Source: JBCAXA01 sp038534295 (GTDB lineage: Bacteria; Pseudomonadota; Gammaproteobacteria; Steroidobacterales; Woeseiaceae). Taken from it: a stretch of 64,000 nucleotides of DNA. Below the pieces are notes generated by a model that saw only the letters and a program-made list of their open reading frames with translations, was not told where the DNA came from and ran no database searches. Positions 33,582 to 42,570 of this stretch are shown piece by piece (within the stretch, counting starts at the first letter, position 1; each line of letters starts with the position of its first letter). The stretch spans positions 496,001-560,000 of the forward strand of contig JBCAXA010000001.1 in assembly GCA_038534295.1 (NCBI GenBank), written 5' to 3'. The position numbers and the translations under genes were made by a program.

Positions 33582-34468
33582 GGCAATTCATCGGCGGCCT
33601 TGAGCAGCAAAAAATTGCACGGCGTGCCGCCCTCGATATCGAGTGCAGCCACCACCGAGTATCCGGCCGATGTCGCCTCGGCACGCACGTCTCGATCCGC
33701 GAAGTCGTGCCAAAACAATTGCTTCGTAAACCGATCACCGCGCTCGGGGCGACGTTTGTTGAACGTCAACCACGACAACGCCGTAGCAATGCCGTGACGA
33801 ATCCCCGCTGCCGATCCTGCCGGCTGCGGCGTTACCGAAATGACCAGCACGCCTTGCGGCGCCAGCCAATCGCGAAATCGCTTCAACCAGGCGAGCCGTG
33901 CGGCACGATCCGGTACTGTCGAATACATCCACAGCGATGTGTAAATGACGTCCCACGCCTGGGCACGCGGCGTCCAGTTATCGATATCCGCAACGAGAAA
34001 CTCCACGTCGATACCGATGGATTCGGCATAGGTGCGGGCTCGATCAATAACCGCCGGCTGCGCATCAACCCCCGTTACTGCGAATCCTGCGCGCGCAAAA
34101 ATTTCCGCCTCGCGACCGTGCCCGCAATACAAATCGAGTAGCCGGCCGCCATTGGCCGCCACGTGCTCCTGCAGTAGTGGCAGCAGCTCGTCCTCGTAGC
34201 GAATGGCGTAAGAGTCAGGATCGTAGAAATCAGGCGCGTTGCGATACGCTTCAAACACGAGGTGTTTAATGTCGTCGCTCGACAACATGCCGACTGGCAC
34301 CGCCGTCTCAACAATCCGCGCCAGCCGCAGCAACCATGCGAACGGTTTCGGCAGCCAATGCACGCGGCGGGCTATCGCCGCCCGCCATGCGGATGCAGCG
34401 GGGACCGATGCAGACGAGGCCGGCGCGTTGCCCGCAAACGAGTCCGCCTCGCGACGCGGCGCCGTCAC
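33578..34468 (-). CDS. SAM-dependent class I methyltransferase
   Basis: A protein of 296 residues. About 100 N-terminal residues precede a Rossmann methyltransferase core: motif I LLDLYCGHGREAEIFARAGF (about 110-129), the acidic VTGVDAQP, motif II-like FLVADIDNW, and VIYTSLWMYS. It overlaps the ABC exporter and the synthetase genes by four bases each, so it is a translated member of the cluster. It probably methylates O or N of the peptide or its sugar. C-methylation is less likely but not excluded. Acceptor residues cannot be predicted. Confidence 0.85.
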   Translation of the reverse strand: MTAPRREADSFAGNAPASSASVPAASAWRAAIARRVHWLPKPFAWLLRLARIVETAVPVGMLSSDDIKHLVFEAYRNAPDFYDPDSYAIRYEDELLPLLQEHVAANGGRLLDLYCGHGREAEIFARAGFAVTGVDAQPAVIDRARTYAESIGIDVEFLVADIDNWTPRAQAWDVIYTSLWMYSTVPDRAARLAWLKRFRDWLAPQGVLVISVTPQPAGSAAGIRHGIATALSWLTFNKRRPERGDRFTKQLFWHDFADRDVRAEATSAGYSVVAALDIEGGTPCNFLLLKAADELP

Positions 34469-36306
34469 GTGCCGCTCCCGGTCGCATCGACCATGCGCTT
34501 GAACAAGTCGCTGGATCGGTACAGATCATCGTAGCAACCGGCAGCAACGATCTGTCCGTGTTCAATCACGTAGATTCGGTCACAACCGCGTACCGTCGAC
34601 AGCCGGTGGGCTATGGTAATCAGCGTAACCCCAGGCAGAGCATCACGAACGTCATTGATGACGCGTTCTTCGGTGAGCGTGTCCAACGCGCTGGTGGCCT
34701 CATCGAGCACCAGCACAGCCGGCTGACGATAGACCGCGCGCGCGATACCGAGACGCTGTCGCTGCCCGCCGCTGAGCCTGACTCCGCGCTCGCCGACAAG
34801 TGTGTCGAAGCCGCTCTCGAGCTCGTTCATCACGAACGCGTCGAGCTGCGCCACTTTTGCCGCGCGGCGCAGGCGAACTTCGTCGCGCGCGCCCTCCGCC
34901 ACACCAAAGGCAATGTTGCCGGCGACGGAATCGTCGTACAAAAACACATCCTGCGGAACGTAGGCCATGCATTGTCGCCACGCCGCCGCGTTTTGCAGCG
35001 TCACCGGTACGCCGTCGACGCGCAACGCACCGCCCGTCGGGATCAGCAGCCCAACCGCTATGTCGACCAAGGTCGTCTTGCCCGACCCAGTCGGGCCGAC
35101 AAACGCGATACTCTCGCCTTTCTTGATCGTGATATCGATGCCGCGCAGCACCGCGCGCTGCGTGCCCTGCCGATACGCAAACAAAACATCGCTGAACGAA
35201 AGCTCGTCGGCGAAAGTCAGCAGCTCAGGGCTGTCGGTGATCGCAGGTTCCATCAACCGATCCATGCGTAAGTCTTCGGCCAGCGAATTTAGGACCGGCC
35301 AACTGTTACTTAGACGCGCGGCTTTCTCGAAAATGATGTGCAGTGCGGGCATTAATCGATACGTCGCTAGTGCAAACACGCTCAGTAGCGGCACGGCGGC
35401 GCCGAAATCCTCCTTGACCGCCACGAACACCAGCACCATGAGCAAAATGCCGCCGAAGGCCAGAATCTCCATGACGTGACGCGGAATACTGGTGGCGAGT
35501 TCGAGACGCGGATAAATACGCGTATACAGATCCGACACGCGCGCAAACCGGCGCACGAAAAACCGTCCTGCGCCGGTCGCTCGGATCGCCTTGATCCCGG
35601 CGATTGCGTCGATAAACGACGTGTACCGGCGATGATCCATGTCGATGCGTTCGCGACCGAGTCGAATCAATGTCGAATGGCGCAGCCAGTGCAGCATCAT
35701 GTACGTGGAACCGAAGCCGGCGAACGCAATTAATGAGAGCAGCGGATCGACGAGCAGCAAGAGAATCAGCAGGCTGAGGGCGAGAATTGCGTTCGAGACG
35801 AGTTGGGTACCGGCAAGCAGAACGTCGCTCAGCACCTTATTGATGTCGGCAACGACCCGGCGCAATAGCTCAGTCGAGTTGTTCTCGAGAAAGAACTCGT
35901 ACGGCAGGCGCATGTAGAGCTCGAGTTGCCGCACGCTCAATCGATGTGCCGCACTCCATACCACGCGCTGAATACGCCAGTTGGTGATGGCAACGACGAC
36001 GACCGACAACATGAACAACAGGAAGACAGCGCTGCCGATTGCGAGGAGCATTTGGCGTTCGCTCGCAAAACCCACATAGCCGTCGAGCCACCTGAGCCAT
36101 GCGCTGTCGGCGGACGTTCCCGGCTCTGCCACCAGCTGCATAAATGGAAAAATCGCCGCAACACCGACGACCTGCAGCGCGGCAGCGATTAACATAAGGA
36201 TGAGTAGACTGGCGAATTGACGCAGGTCGTCAGCGACAAAGATTCGCCGCAGCAAACCAATCATGGTCTGCACCGGTCGTTGCGCCGTCTGCGTCACGTC
36301 TGTCAA
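34465..36306 (-). CDS. ABC exporter, fused permease and ATPase
   Basis: A protein of 613 residues. Six membrane helices in the first 320 residues are followed by a nucleotide-binding domain: Walker A GPTGSGKTT (about 397-405), Q-loop YVPQDVF, signature LSGGQRQRLG, Walker B VLVLDEATSALD and switch IAHRLST. The layout is that of homodimeric type-I exporters of the MsbA/PglK kind. It is the first gene of the minus-strand biosynthetic operon, which fits export of the finished glycopeptide or flipping of a lipid-linked form. The annotated start is TTG at 36306-36304; a GTG four codons in or a later ATG (MIGLL) are alternatives. No peptidase domain is present. Confidence 0.92.
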   Translation of the reverse strand: MTDVTQTAQRPVQTMIGLLRRIFVADDLRQFASLLILMLIAAALQVVGVAAIFPFMQLVAEPGTSADSAWLRWLDGYVGFASERQMLLAIGSAVFLLFMLSVVVVAITNWRIQRVVWSAAHRLSVRQLELYMRLPYEFFLENNSTELLRRVVADINKVLSDVLLAGTQLVSNAILALSLLILLLLVDPLLSLIAFAGFGSTYMMLHWLRHSTLIRLGRERIDMDHRRYTSFIDAIAGIKAIRATGAGRFFVRRFARVSDLYTRIYPRLELATSIPRHVMEILAFGGILLMVLVFVAVKEDFGAAVPLLSVFALATYRLMPALHIIFEKAARLSNSWPVLNSLAEDLRMDRLMEPAITDSPELLTFADELSFSDVLFAYRQGTQRAVLRGIDITIKKGESIAFVGPTGSGKTTLVDIAVGLLIPTGGALRVDGVPVTLQNAAAWRQCMAYVPQDVFLYDDSVAGNIAFGVAEGARDEVRLRRAAKVAQLDAFVMNELESGFDTLVGERGVRLSGGQRQRLGIARAVYRQPAVLVLDEATSALDTLTEERVINDVRDALPGVTLITIAHRLSTVRGCDRIYVIEHGQIVAAGCYDDLYRSSDLFKRMVDATGSGT

Positions 36307-36385
36307 CTGCGCTCGCCCACCCCTCGAGAATCACGGTATCGCATTTTACTCGTCGACGATACGTGAGGGCGTAAGCCCAAGACGC

Positions 36386-36799
36386 TCAGGGCGACTTCCG
36401 CCGCACAAACTTCAGCGCCGACCAGTCGGCATCGACAGCACACACTTTCACATCGACCCAACCGAGCGGCAGCACGACCTCGCGCAACTGATCCTCGGTG
36501 AGATCGCGGTACAACGCGGATGATTTTTTTGGCCAGGAGATCCAGCACATACCGCCATCCGCGACTTTGTTTAAGGCGCTGCCGATCCGCCGGTCGAGGT
36601 CAGAGCGGCGTCGGCAAAACAAGTGCACGACATCAACCAACGACGCTCGCTGCAGAAATCGAACACCCTCAGCTCCAGCAACGAGCGCGTCATAATTTGG
36701 CGGTGGCGCGAGAGTCAGACATCGCATACCGGGCTTTAGGCCCAGCTTCTGAAACAGCGGCTTGCCGGAATAGCCATGGGTGTTGGTCGGTGCGGGCAC
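36386..36799 (-). CDS. DUF3052-family protein
   Basis: A protein of 137 residues (GTG start). It opens with HGYSGKPLFQKLGLKPGMRC and continues with LAPPPNY and a mid-protein SDLDRRIGSALNKVADGGMCWISWPKK region, the pattern of DUF3052 proteins, small alpha/beta proteins of unknown function in many bacteria. It lies 79 bases upstream of the ABC exporter on the same strand but with a real gap, so it is not clearly part of the biosynthetic operon. No membrane segment or signal peptide is visible. Confidence 0.75.
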   Translation of the reverse strand: MPAPTNTHGYSGKPLFQKLGLKPGMRCLTLAPPPNYDALVAGAEGVRFLQRASLVDVVHLFCRRRSDLDRRIGSALNKVADGGMCWISWPKKSSALYRDLTEDQLREVVLPLGWVDVKVCAVDADWSALKFVRRKSP

Positions 36800-36898
36800 G
36801 TTTCGCAGTTATCGCCGATTGCGTTGCAGGGTGTGATCGAGACGATAGTCCGCAACGACGCACGGCGCCACCGCGTTGCCCGGCGGATTTCTCTGCGG

Positions 36899-37315
36899 TC
36901 ACAGCACACCGAAAATTCGAAGCGCGAAAATCGATTCGGCAACGAAGCCGAGAAAGAAGGCGATCGTGCGCAGCAGCGGAACGCCAGCCGTGTAAATGAC
37001 GGCGTGTGAGACACGGCTCACGACAAACACGATGCACATTTGGTCGGTCAGGCTGTCACCGATGGCGAGCACGTGCACGACGATCGCGAGCGGCGCAAAC
37101 ACCACGAGATTCTCAATCGCATTGCGATGCGCGCAGGCAAGCCGATATGCCCACTGCGCTGCCGGGCGGGTATCGGGCTCCGGATTGGTGAGTGCGCGCC
37201 AGATGCCCATCTCACGGAGTCGGTTGACGATGATCGGGATCCAGAGGATCCCGGTAAACATCGCGGTGAACGCAACAGCCATCAGTTCATTGGTCAGCAT
37301 CGTCATTGACTCCAC
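36899..37315 (-). CDS. MAPEG-family membrane protein
   Basis: A protein of 138 residues with four membrane segments. It carries RLACAHRNAIENLVVFAPLA around residues 57-76, the MAPEG helix-2 signature with Glu and Asn. It is a distant paralogue of the protein at 4954-5376. It reads divergently from an AraC-type regulator across 52 bases, so that regulator probably controls it. A start three codons in (MTML) is also possible. Substrate and activity are unknown, as for most bacterial MAPEG proteins. Confidence 0.82.
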   Translation of the reverse strand: MESMTMLTNELMAVAFTAMFTGILWIPIIVNRLREMGIWRALTNPEPDTRPAAQWAYRLACAHRNAIENLVVFAPLAIVVHVLAIGDSLTDQMCIVFVVSRVSHAVIYTAGVPLLRTIAFFLGFVAESIFALRIFGVL

Positions 37316-37367
37316 TTGCGAGAATATCTACGGGCGACTAGGCTAAAGCGTATTAACAGCCTTTCTA

Positions 37368-38360
37368 ATGCCTTATATGGCTGATTTCTTATCTAAAACG
37401 ACTGAGGTCATGCCTAAAGAGGCGCTAGACGATGCACTGGACGGATTGCGTGTACGCGGCAGTTTGCTGCTGCACGAGACCTATGCGCCGCCGTGGATGA
37501 TCGAGATTCCGCCGCAGCGCGAACTCGCCGACCTGCTCGGCATTGCCGGCAACGATCGTGTCGTCCCGTTTCATATCGTGCGACGCGGGCGCTTTGATCT
37601 TGCGGTCGACGACGAGCCAACCCGATCGATTGAGACCCACCAGGTCGCCATCTGCGCATCCGGTCGGCAGCACTGCATGCAACATGGCACCGCCGACGCT
37701 GCGGTCCGGATCGACAAGCTGTTGTCCGGTGAAGCATCGCTGCGCGCTAACCCGGACCGAACCTTTGCTACCGAGCTCATCTGCGGCGTGTTCGTTTTGG
37801 GTGCTACGCCGCTCAACCCGCTGTTGAACGCGTTGCCGAGCGTGTTGACCCTTGACGTTGCGAGTCCGGACGCCGATCCGATTCTGCGACAAACGACCGA
37901 GCTGCTGGCGGCCGAGCTGGCACGGCTACGCGGTGCGACGCGCAGCTACACCGCTGAACGTCTGCTGGAGATATTCTTTGCCGAGGCTGTCCGCAGCTTC
38001 GCGGTCACGAGCGATCGCAACTGGTTCCGCGGGCTCAACGATCCCAAGATCGCTCGCGCGCTGGCGGTGATCCACACGAACCCAGGCCAAGCTTGGACCG
38101 TCAACGAGTTGGCAACGCACGTCAATCTGTCGCCGTCTCGATTTGCTGCACGCTTTCGGGATTGCCTCGGCGAAACGGCCATTGCTTACTCGAAGCGCCG
38201 GCGCATCGCGCGTGCCTGCGAACTGCTCGCCGATGCGCAATCGATCGACGCGGTTGCCGCCAGCGTCGGCTACAGCAACGCAGCGTCCTTTACGCGCGCC
38301 TTCCGCGAATTGGTCGGCACTACCCCAGCTCGTTGGTCGCGCAATGCACGCAGCGTGTAA
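37368..38360 (+). CDS. AraC-family regulator with cupin-type N-terminus
   Basis: A protein of 330 residues. Residues about 20-180 resemble the AraC-binding-like cupin (cupin_6) sensor domain, with PPWMIEIPPQ and FHIVRRGRF. The C-terminal 100 residues form the double helix-turn-helix: WTVNELATHVNLSPSRFAAR, and AVAASVGYSNAASFTRAFRE followed by GTTPARWSR. It sits back-to-back with the MAPEG gene and converges with a GFA-family gene 23 bases downstream. The inducer is unknown. ATG 37368 gives the longest form; ATG 37410 is an alternative nearer the conserved domain. Confidence 0.88.
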   Translation: MPYMADFLSKTTEVMPKEALDDALDGLRVRGSLLLHETYAPPWMIEIPPQRELADLLGIAGNDRVVPFHIVRRGRFDLAVDDEPTRSIETHQVAICASGRQHCMQHGTADAAVRIDKLLSGEASLRANPDRTFATELICGVFVLGATPLNPLLNALPSVLTLDVASPDADPILRQTTELLAAELARLRGATRSYTAERLLEIFFAEAVRSFAVTSDRNWFRGLNDPKIARALAVIHTNPGQAWTVNELATHVNLSPSRFAARFRDCLGETAIAYSKRRRIARACELLADAQSIDAVAASVGYSNAASFTRAFRELVGTTPARWSRNARSV

Positions 38361-38383
38361 TCATGCGGGTCGGTTCGACCGGC

Positions 38384-38812
38384 CTAAGTCTCTTCGCCGC
38401 TGATCAACGCGAACAGCTCCGCGCCGGTGAGTCGCTTGGTGTCGTTTGCAAAACGGTAGTAGTGAGGCTGCTCGTCGACGAACACTTCCTGCGCGAATTC
38501 GAGCCCATCGGTATCGTCAAACAGGCCAACCGGGATGAAATGCTGGCCGGTCGCCTTGAGTCGGTAGAACAAATGCGTGCCGCAGATCGAGCAGAAACCG
38601 CGCTCAGCCCATTCCGACGAATTGAACACGCGAATTGCGTCGCCGCCGACGAACTGCGTGTCGGGGTCACCCGGGATCTCCAGGAACGGCCCGCCGCTCC
38701 AACGTCGACACATGTCGCAATGGCAAGCGCCAACAGTTGTCGACGTGGCCGGCAGTGACACGCTGACGGCCCCACAAAGGCAGCGCCCGTGCCGCTCAGT
38801 TTTCTCACTCAT
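38384..38812 (-). CDS. GFA / CENP-V-family zinc protein
   Basis: A protein of 142 residues with the zinc-binding cysteines of the glutathione-dependent formaldehyde-activating enzyme family: GRCLCG at 10-15, CHCDMCRRWSGG at about 31-42 and FCSICGTHLFY at about 74-84. The fold is a small beta sandwich binding two zinc ions. The name comes from Gfa, but most members have no shown formaldehyde activity, so the family name rather than an enzyme name is used. A second member is not present in the window. Confidence 0.88.
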   Translation of the reverse strand: MSEKTERHGRCLCGAVSVSLPATSTTVGACHCDMCRRWSGGPFLEIPGDPDTQFVGGDAIRVFNSSEWAERGFCSICGTHLFYRLKATGQHFIPVGLFDDTDGLEFAQEVFVDEQPHYYRFANDTKRLTGAELFALISGEET

Positions 38813-38889
38813 GGCCCGACCTTCTTATCTCTGGGTAAGCCGATCGTAGCGAGCATGGTCAGCGCCGACAATCGAGCGGCCAGCCACGC

Positions 38890-39177
38890 CTAGCCGTGGG
38901 CGCGAATTTCGTAAACGCGGATCGCGGTGATGTAAGGATTGTCGTTGGCGAGTTTTTCGGCCGCCGCGCGATCGTCGACGTCGATGATCGAAAACCCGGT
39001 CAGCGTGTTCGCGTCCCAGCCGAGCTCGGTGTTGCCATCAGCGCTGATCTCCACGCCATTCATTAAACCGCCTTGTTCGACGGTTACGCCAGCGGCCGAT
39101 TCGAACCAGTTCTTCCAGGCCGCCATGACTTCTGGCGTGGGCTTCTCAAAGCCGACGTGCAACAACATGAACTTCAT
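38890..39177 (-). CDS. YCII/DGPF-like small dimeric protein
   Basis: A protein of 95 residues opening with MKFMLLHVG and ending with PYITAIRVYEIR, the ferredoxin-like layout of YCII-related (DGPF) proteins. It includes GFSIIDVDDRAAAEKLANDN, the last helix-strand unit. Members bind small ligands or act in degradative pathways, and some lie next to ECF sigma factors. None lies adjacent here. GGAGAGG at about 39182-39188 (minus strand) is a good ribosome-binding site. Confidence 0.75.
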   Translation of the reverse strand: MKFMLLHVGFEKPTPEVMAAWKNWFESAAGVTVEQGGLMNGVEISADGNTELGWDANTLTGFSIIDVDDRAAAEKLANDNPYITAIRVYEIRAHG

Positions 39178-39307
39178 AAGGCCTCTCCTTGGTTTGATTT
39201 CGAGCTTGCCACGATTGTCGTGAGATTACATGAGCGATGGGGAGCCGCAACACGGATAGCCGCGCTAAACTCGTTACCGCAACGTAACGCTTGTTCGAGG
39301 CCAACCG

Positions 39308-39859
39308 ATGCGACGACGATTACGCCCCGTGGTGCTGCTCTTGCTGTTAGCTGGCTGTTCGAACGACGCGCCGCGAACGACCAGCGCAAACACAGAGTTC
39401 GCAACCGGCGCTGCACTGCTGGCGCCGTTCAAGCGCGACCTCAAGACGGCGCTGCAACGAGGCCTGACTGACGGCCCGGTCGCGGCAGTTGCTGCCTGCC
39501 AGCTCGAAGCGCCAACGCTCGCTGCGACCCACGGCAACGATACGCTGCGTGTCGGTCGCACCAGCCATCGCTTGCGCAGCTCTGCGAATACCGCGCCAGA
39601 TTGGGTCGAGCCAATCCTGCGCGACTATCTCGCCGACCCGCAAGCAGCAGCGCCTGTCACGCGAACGCTCGACGATGGCAGCGAAGGCTATGTCGAACCG
39701 ATTCGCATGCAGCCTTTGTGCGTCGTTTGCCACGGAGCCGCGCTGGCGCCGGATGTAGCTGCACGCATCGCCGAGCTATACCCCGACGATAAAGCAACTG
39801 GCTTCACGGTCGGCGACCTCCGCGGCGTCTTTTGGGCTGAATATCCGGCCGCGAACTAG
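39308..39859 (+). CDS. DUF3365-like lipoprotein with one CxxCH motif
   Basis: A protein of 183 residues with a lipoprotein signal (LLLLLAGC, lipidation at the Cys near residue 18). The mature part contains RVGRTSHRLRSSANTAPDW, a feature of DUF3365 (Tll0287-like) domains, and CVVCHG near residue 138, which can bind one c-type heme. Such proteins are thought to be redox or heme sensors, often attached to signalling domains; here the domain is free and membrane-anchored in the periplasm. Function is inferred from motifs only. Confidence 0.75.
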   Translation: MRRRLRPVVLLLLLAGCSNDAPRTTSANTEFATGAALLAPFKRDLKTALQRGLTDGPVAAVAACQLEAPTLAATHGNDTLRVGRTSHRLRSSANTAPDWVEPILRDYLADPQAAAPVTRTLDDGSEGYVEPIRMQPLCVVCHGAALAPDVAARIAELYPDDKATGFTVGDLRGVFWAEYPAAN

Positions 39860-39877
39860 CGCACCAGCAATTTAACG

Positions 39878-39982
39878 ATGCGCGAGACCGTTGAGCGGCA
39901 GATTGCGATCAACGAGCTCACCTGGAACCCATTGATGATATTGAAGTTCCTGAAAAAAGACCGCATCGACGGGAGACCCTGA
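39878..39982 (+). CDS. Possible 34-residue small protein
   Basis: ATG 39878 to TGA 39980-39982 encodes 34 residues. The composition is protein-like and about four fifths of third codon positions are G or C, as in neighbouring genes. It lies 18 bases after the DUF3365 stop on the same strand. There is no good ribosome-binding site and no recognisable family. An in-frame GTG of the next gene follows directly at 39983. It may be a real small gene or chance; confidence is low. Confidence 0.3.
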   Translation: MRETVERQIAINELTWNPLMILKFLKKDRIDGRP

Positions 39983-40078
39983 GTGGGTGTTGTCGCACGC
40001 GGCCATCCAGCAATCTCGAAGCAACTAAGCGATAATCGACAAATGGACGGACCAAACCGCACAAACAGCAAAACGTCG

Positions 40079-41254
40079 ATGGCCCGTTTCGACTGGGCCG
40101 ATCCGTTTTTCCTCGACGATCAGCTCACGGACGACGAGAAAATGATCCGTGAGTCTGCCAACGCGTACGCGCAAGGCGAACTGCAGCCGCGCGCCACGGA
40201 AGCCTACGCCACCGAGCACACCGACCCGGCAATTTTTCGCGAGATGGGCGAATTGGGTTTGTTGGGCATTACGGTTGACGAACGCTACGGCGGTGTCGGC
40301 GCGTCGTATGTCTCGTATGGTTTGGTTGCACGCGAGGTCGAGCGCGTTGACTCCGGGTATCGCTCGATGATGAGTGTGCAGTCGTCACTGGTGATGTACC
40401 CGATCGAGGCGTACGGCAGCGAGGACCAAAAACAAAAATACCTGCCGGGCCTTGCTCGCGGCGAGCTGATTGGTTGTTTCGGTCTCACCGAACCGGACGC
40501 AGGGTCAGATCCTGCCGGCATGCGAACCCGCGCCGAGAAGACCGCCACCGGGTATCGACTCAGCGGCTCGAAAACCTGGATCTCGAATTCGCCAATCGCC
40601 GATGTCTTTGTGGTCTGGGCAAAATCCGATGCCCACGACGGCCGCATTCGCGGCTTCATTCTTGACAAAGGCACGGCCGGCCTCGAAGCACCGAAAATTG
40701 ATGGCAAGCTGTCCTTGCGCGCATCGATTACCGGCATGATCATGATGGACGGGGTCGAAGTCGGCGACGACGCGCTGCTGCCGAATGTCGAAGGGCTGAA
40801 AGGTCCGTTTGGCTGTCTCAACCGAGCTCGTTACGGCATCAGCTGGGGCGCGATGGGCGCCGCCGAATTTTGTTACCACGCAGCGCGCAGCTACGGCCTA
40901 GAACGGGAGCAATTCGGCCGCCCGCTTGCCGCCAATCAGCTCTACCAGAAAAAACTCGCCGACATGCAAACCGATATCGCGCTCGGCCTGCAGGCGAGCC
41001 TGCGAGTCGGCCGGCTAATGGACGAGCACCGGTTCGCGCCGGAAATGATTTCCATCGTCAAGCGCAACAACGTCGGCAAGGCACTCGACATCGCACGCGC
41101 GGCACGCGACATGCACGGCGGTAACGGCATCGCTGACGAATACCAAGTCATGCGCCATATGGTGAACCTGGAGACGGTCAATACTTACGAGGGCACGCAC
41201 GACGTGCATGCGCTTATCCTCGGCCGAGCCATCACCGGTATCGCTGCGTTCTAA
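40079..41254 (+). CDS. gcdH: Glutaryl-CoA dehydrogenase
   Basis: A protein of 391 residues from ATG 40079 (MARFDWADPFFLDDQL), which matches the usual start of GcdH. GTG 39983, with GGGAG seven bases upstream, and ATG 40043 are in-frame alternatives, but the added codons have low third-position GC. Diagnostic segments are EVERVDSGYRSMMSVQSSLV, GCFGLTEPDAGSDP and NTYEGTHDVHALILGRAITG, the last with the catalytic Glu. The flavoenzyme oxidises and decarboxylates glutaryl-CoA to crotonyl-CoA in lysine and tryptophan breakdown. A CoA-transferase family III gene 2 kb away (43137-44273) is a possible partner. Confidence 0.92.
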   Translation: MARFDWADPFFLDDQLTDDEKMIRESANAYAQGELQPRATEAYATEHTDPAIFREMGELGLLGITVDERYGGVGASYVSYGLVAREVERVDSGYRSMMSVQSSLVMYPIEAYGSEDQKQKYLPGLARGELIGCFGLTEPDAGSDPAGMRTRAEKTATGYRLSGSKTWISNSPIADVFVVWAKSDAHDGRIRGFILDKGTAGLEAPKIDGKLSLRASITGMIMMDGVEVGDDALLPNVEGLKGPFGCLNRARYGISWGAMGAAEFCYHAARSYGLEREQFGRPLAANQLYQKKLADMQTDIALGLQASLRVGRLMDEHRFAPEMISIVKRNNVGKALDIARAARDMHGGNGIADEYQVMRHMVNLETVNTYEGTHDVHALILGRAITGIAAF

Positions 41255-41259
41255 CAATC

Positions 41260-41373
41260 GTGTTCAACGAACGCATCCGGCGCTTCGCGGATGAGGTGAC
41301 TAAAGCCCTGCATAGATTTGCCGACAGCGAGTCGATGATGGATCAAAGTCTCGGCGACATGGATCGACTATGA
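41260..41373 (+). CDS. Possible 37-residue small protein overlapping the histidine kinase start
   Basis: GTG 41260 to TGA 41371-41373 encodes 37 residues, charged and probably helical. Its stop overlaps the ATG of the kinase (ATGA at 41370-41373), the arrangement of translationally coupled genes. It starts six bases after the glutaryl-CoA dehydrogenase stop. No ribosome-binding site or family is seen. It may act mainly as a leader for kinase translation, if translated at all. Confidence 0.3.
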   Translation: MFNERIRRFADEVTKALHRFADSESMMDQSLGDMDRL

Positions 41374-42548
41374 CGGTTGCGCCGTCTTTTCCGGCCAACG
41401 AGCGGCAGCGACTGATCGAGCTGCATGCGTGCGAGGTTCTCGATACGGAGGCGGATCCCGCCTTCGACGACATCGTTGAGCTCGCGGCGGAGATTTGCGA
41501 GGTGCCGATCGCATTGATCAGTCTCGTTGATCACGATCGGCAGTGGTTCAAAGCCCGGGTCGGGCTCGAAGCCGAACAAACCAGTCGCGACGTCTCGTTC
41601 TGTGGGCACGCGATTTTGACGCCCGAGCAGCTCATGCAGGTGGAAGATGCGACCCGCGATTCGCGGTTTCGCGGCAATCCGCTGGTGACTGGCGAACCAG
41701 GAATTCGTTTCTACGCGGGCGCTCCGCTGGTATCAACGACAGGCAGCGCGCTGGGCACACTGTGCGTCATCGACCGCGAGCCGCGTCGCTTGTCCGATTT
41801 CCAAAACCGCGCGCTCTCCCGCTTGGCCGGCCAAGCGACGCAGTTGCTCGAGGCCTTATCCGTTAATCGCGCGCTGCAGGAGTCGAACGATGACCTGATG
41901 CGTTTTGCGATCAGTGCATCACACGACATGCAAGCACCACTGCAGGGAATTCGGCAGCTCGCTGAATTCATTAAGGCCGACGTTGGCGAGACGCTGCCCA
42001 AAGAAAGCCTCAGTCACCTGACAACGATTGTCAGTCGCGCCGATCGTATGTTGGACTCGTTGCGCGGACTGCTGCTTTATTCGCGCATCGGCACATCGGA
42101 ACGTGTCGCCGACTGCGTATCCACTGACGATGTCTTGACGCAGGCTGCCGAGCTTGCGTTGGGCAATTCGGACTTCCGCATCGAGCGGCCCGAGGCGATG
42201 CCAAACGTCTTTGCACCGCATGCCATTGTCGAGCTGGTTTTTCGCAACTTGCTCGAAAATGCCGTCAAGCACCACGACAAAGCGCGAGGTCAGGTGACAG
42301 TTAGCTGGCAGGAACTACCCACTGCCGTCGAGATTTCTTTTTGTGACGACGGTCCCGGTATCGACGCTACCTATGCCGATCGGGTGTTCGAGATTTTCGA
42401 AACGCTGCAGCCAAAAAGCCGCGGCGGCGGGAGCGGTATTGGTTTGGCATTGGTGCGCCGCGCGATCAATAAAGCGGGCGGCAGTGTGGCGATCGAACCG
42501 CGTAACGGTCGCGGCGCCTGCTTCGTGACGGTCTGGCCGAAACCGTAA
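41370..42548 (+). CDS. GAF-domain sensor histidine kinase
   Basis: A protein of 392 residues with no membrane segment, so cytoplasmic. Residues about 25-160 form a GAF domain (FDDIVELAAEICEVPIALIS and RFYAGAPLVST). Residues about 175-245 form a HisKA dimerisation domain with the phospho-acceptor His in FAISASHDMQAPLQGIRQL. The C-terminus is a HATPase domain with the N-box FRNLLENAVKHH and G-boxes DDGPGID and GGSGIGLALVRR. No response regulator lies next to it, so its partner is elsewhere. The ASHDMQAPL variant of the H-box resembles phytochrome-type kinases, but the chromophore Cys and PHY domain are missing. Confidence 0.88.
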   Translation: MTVAPSFPANERQRLIELHACEVLDTEADPAFDDIVELAAEICEVPIALISLVDHDRQWFKARVGLEAEQTSRDVSFCGHAILTPEQLMQVEDATRDSRFRGNPLVTGEPGIRFYAGAPLVSTTGSALGTLCVIDREPRRLSDFQNRALSRLAGQATQLLEALSVNRALQESNDDLMRFAISASHDMQAPLQGIRQLAEFIKADVGETLPKESLSHLTTIVSRADRMLDSLRGLLLYSRIGTSERVADCVSTDDVLTQAAELALGNSDFRIERPEAMPNVFAPHAIVELVFRNLLENAVKHHDKARGQVTVSWQELPTAVEISFCDDGPGIDATYADRVFEIFETLQPKSRGGGSGIGLALVRRAINKAGGSVAIEPRNGRGACFVTVWPKP

Positions 42549-42570
42549 CGACCTAACGGCACGAAGACGA

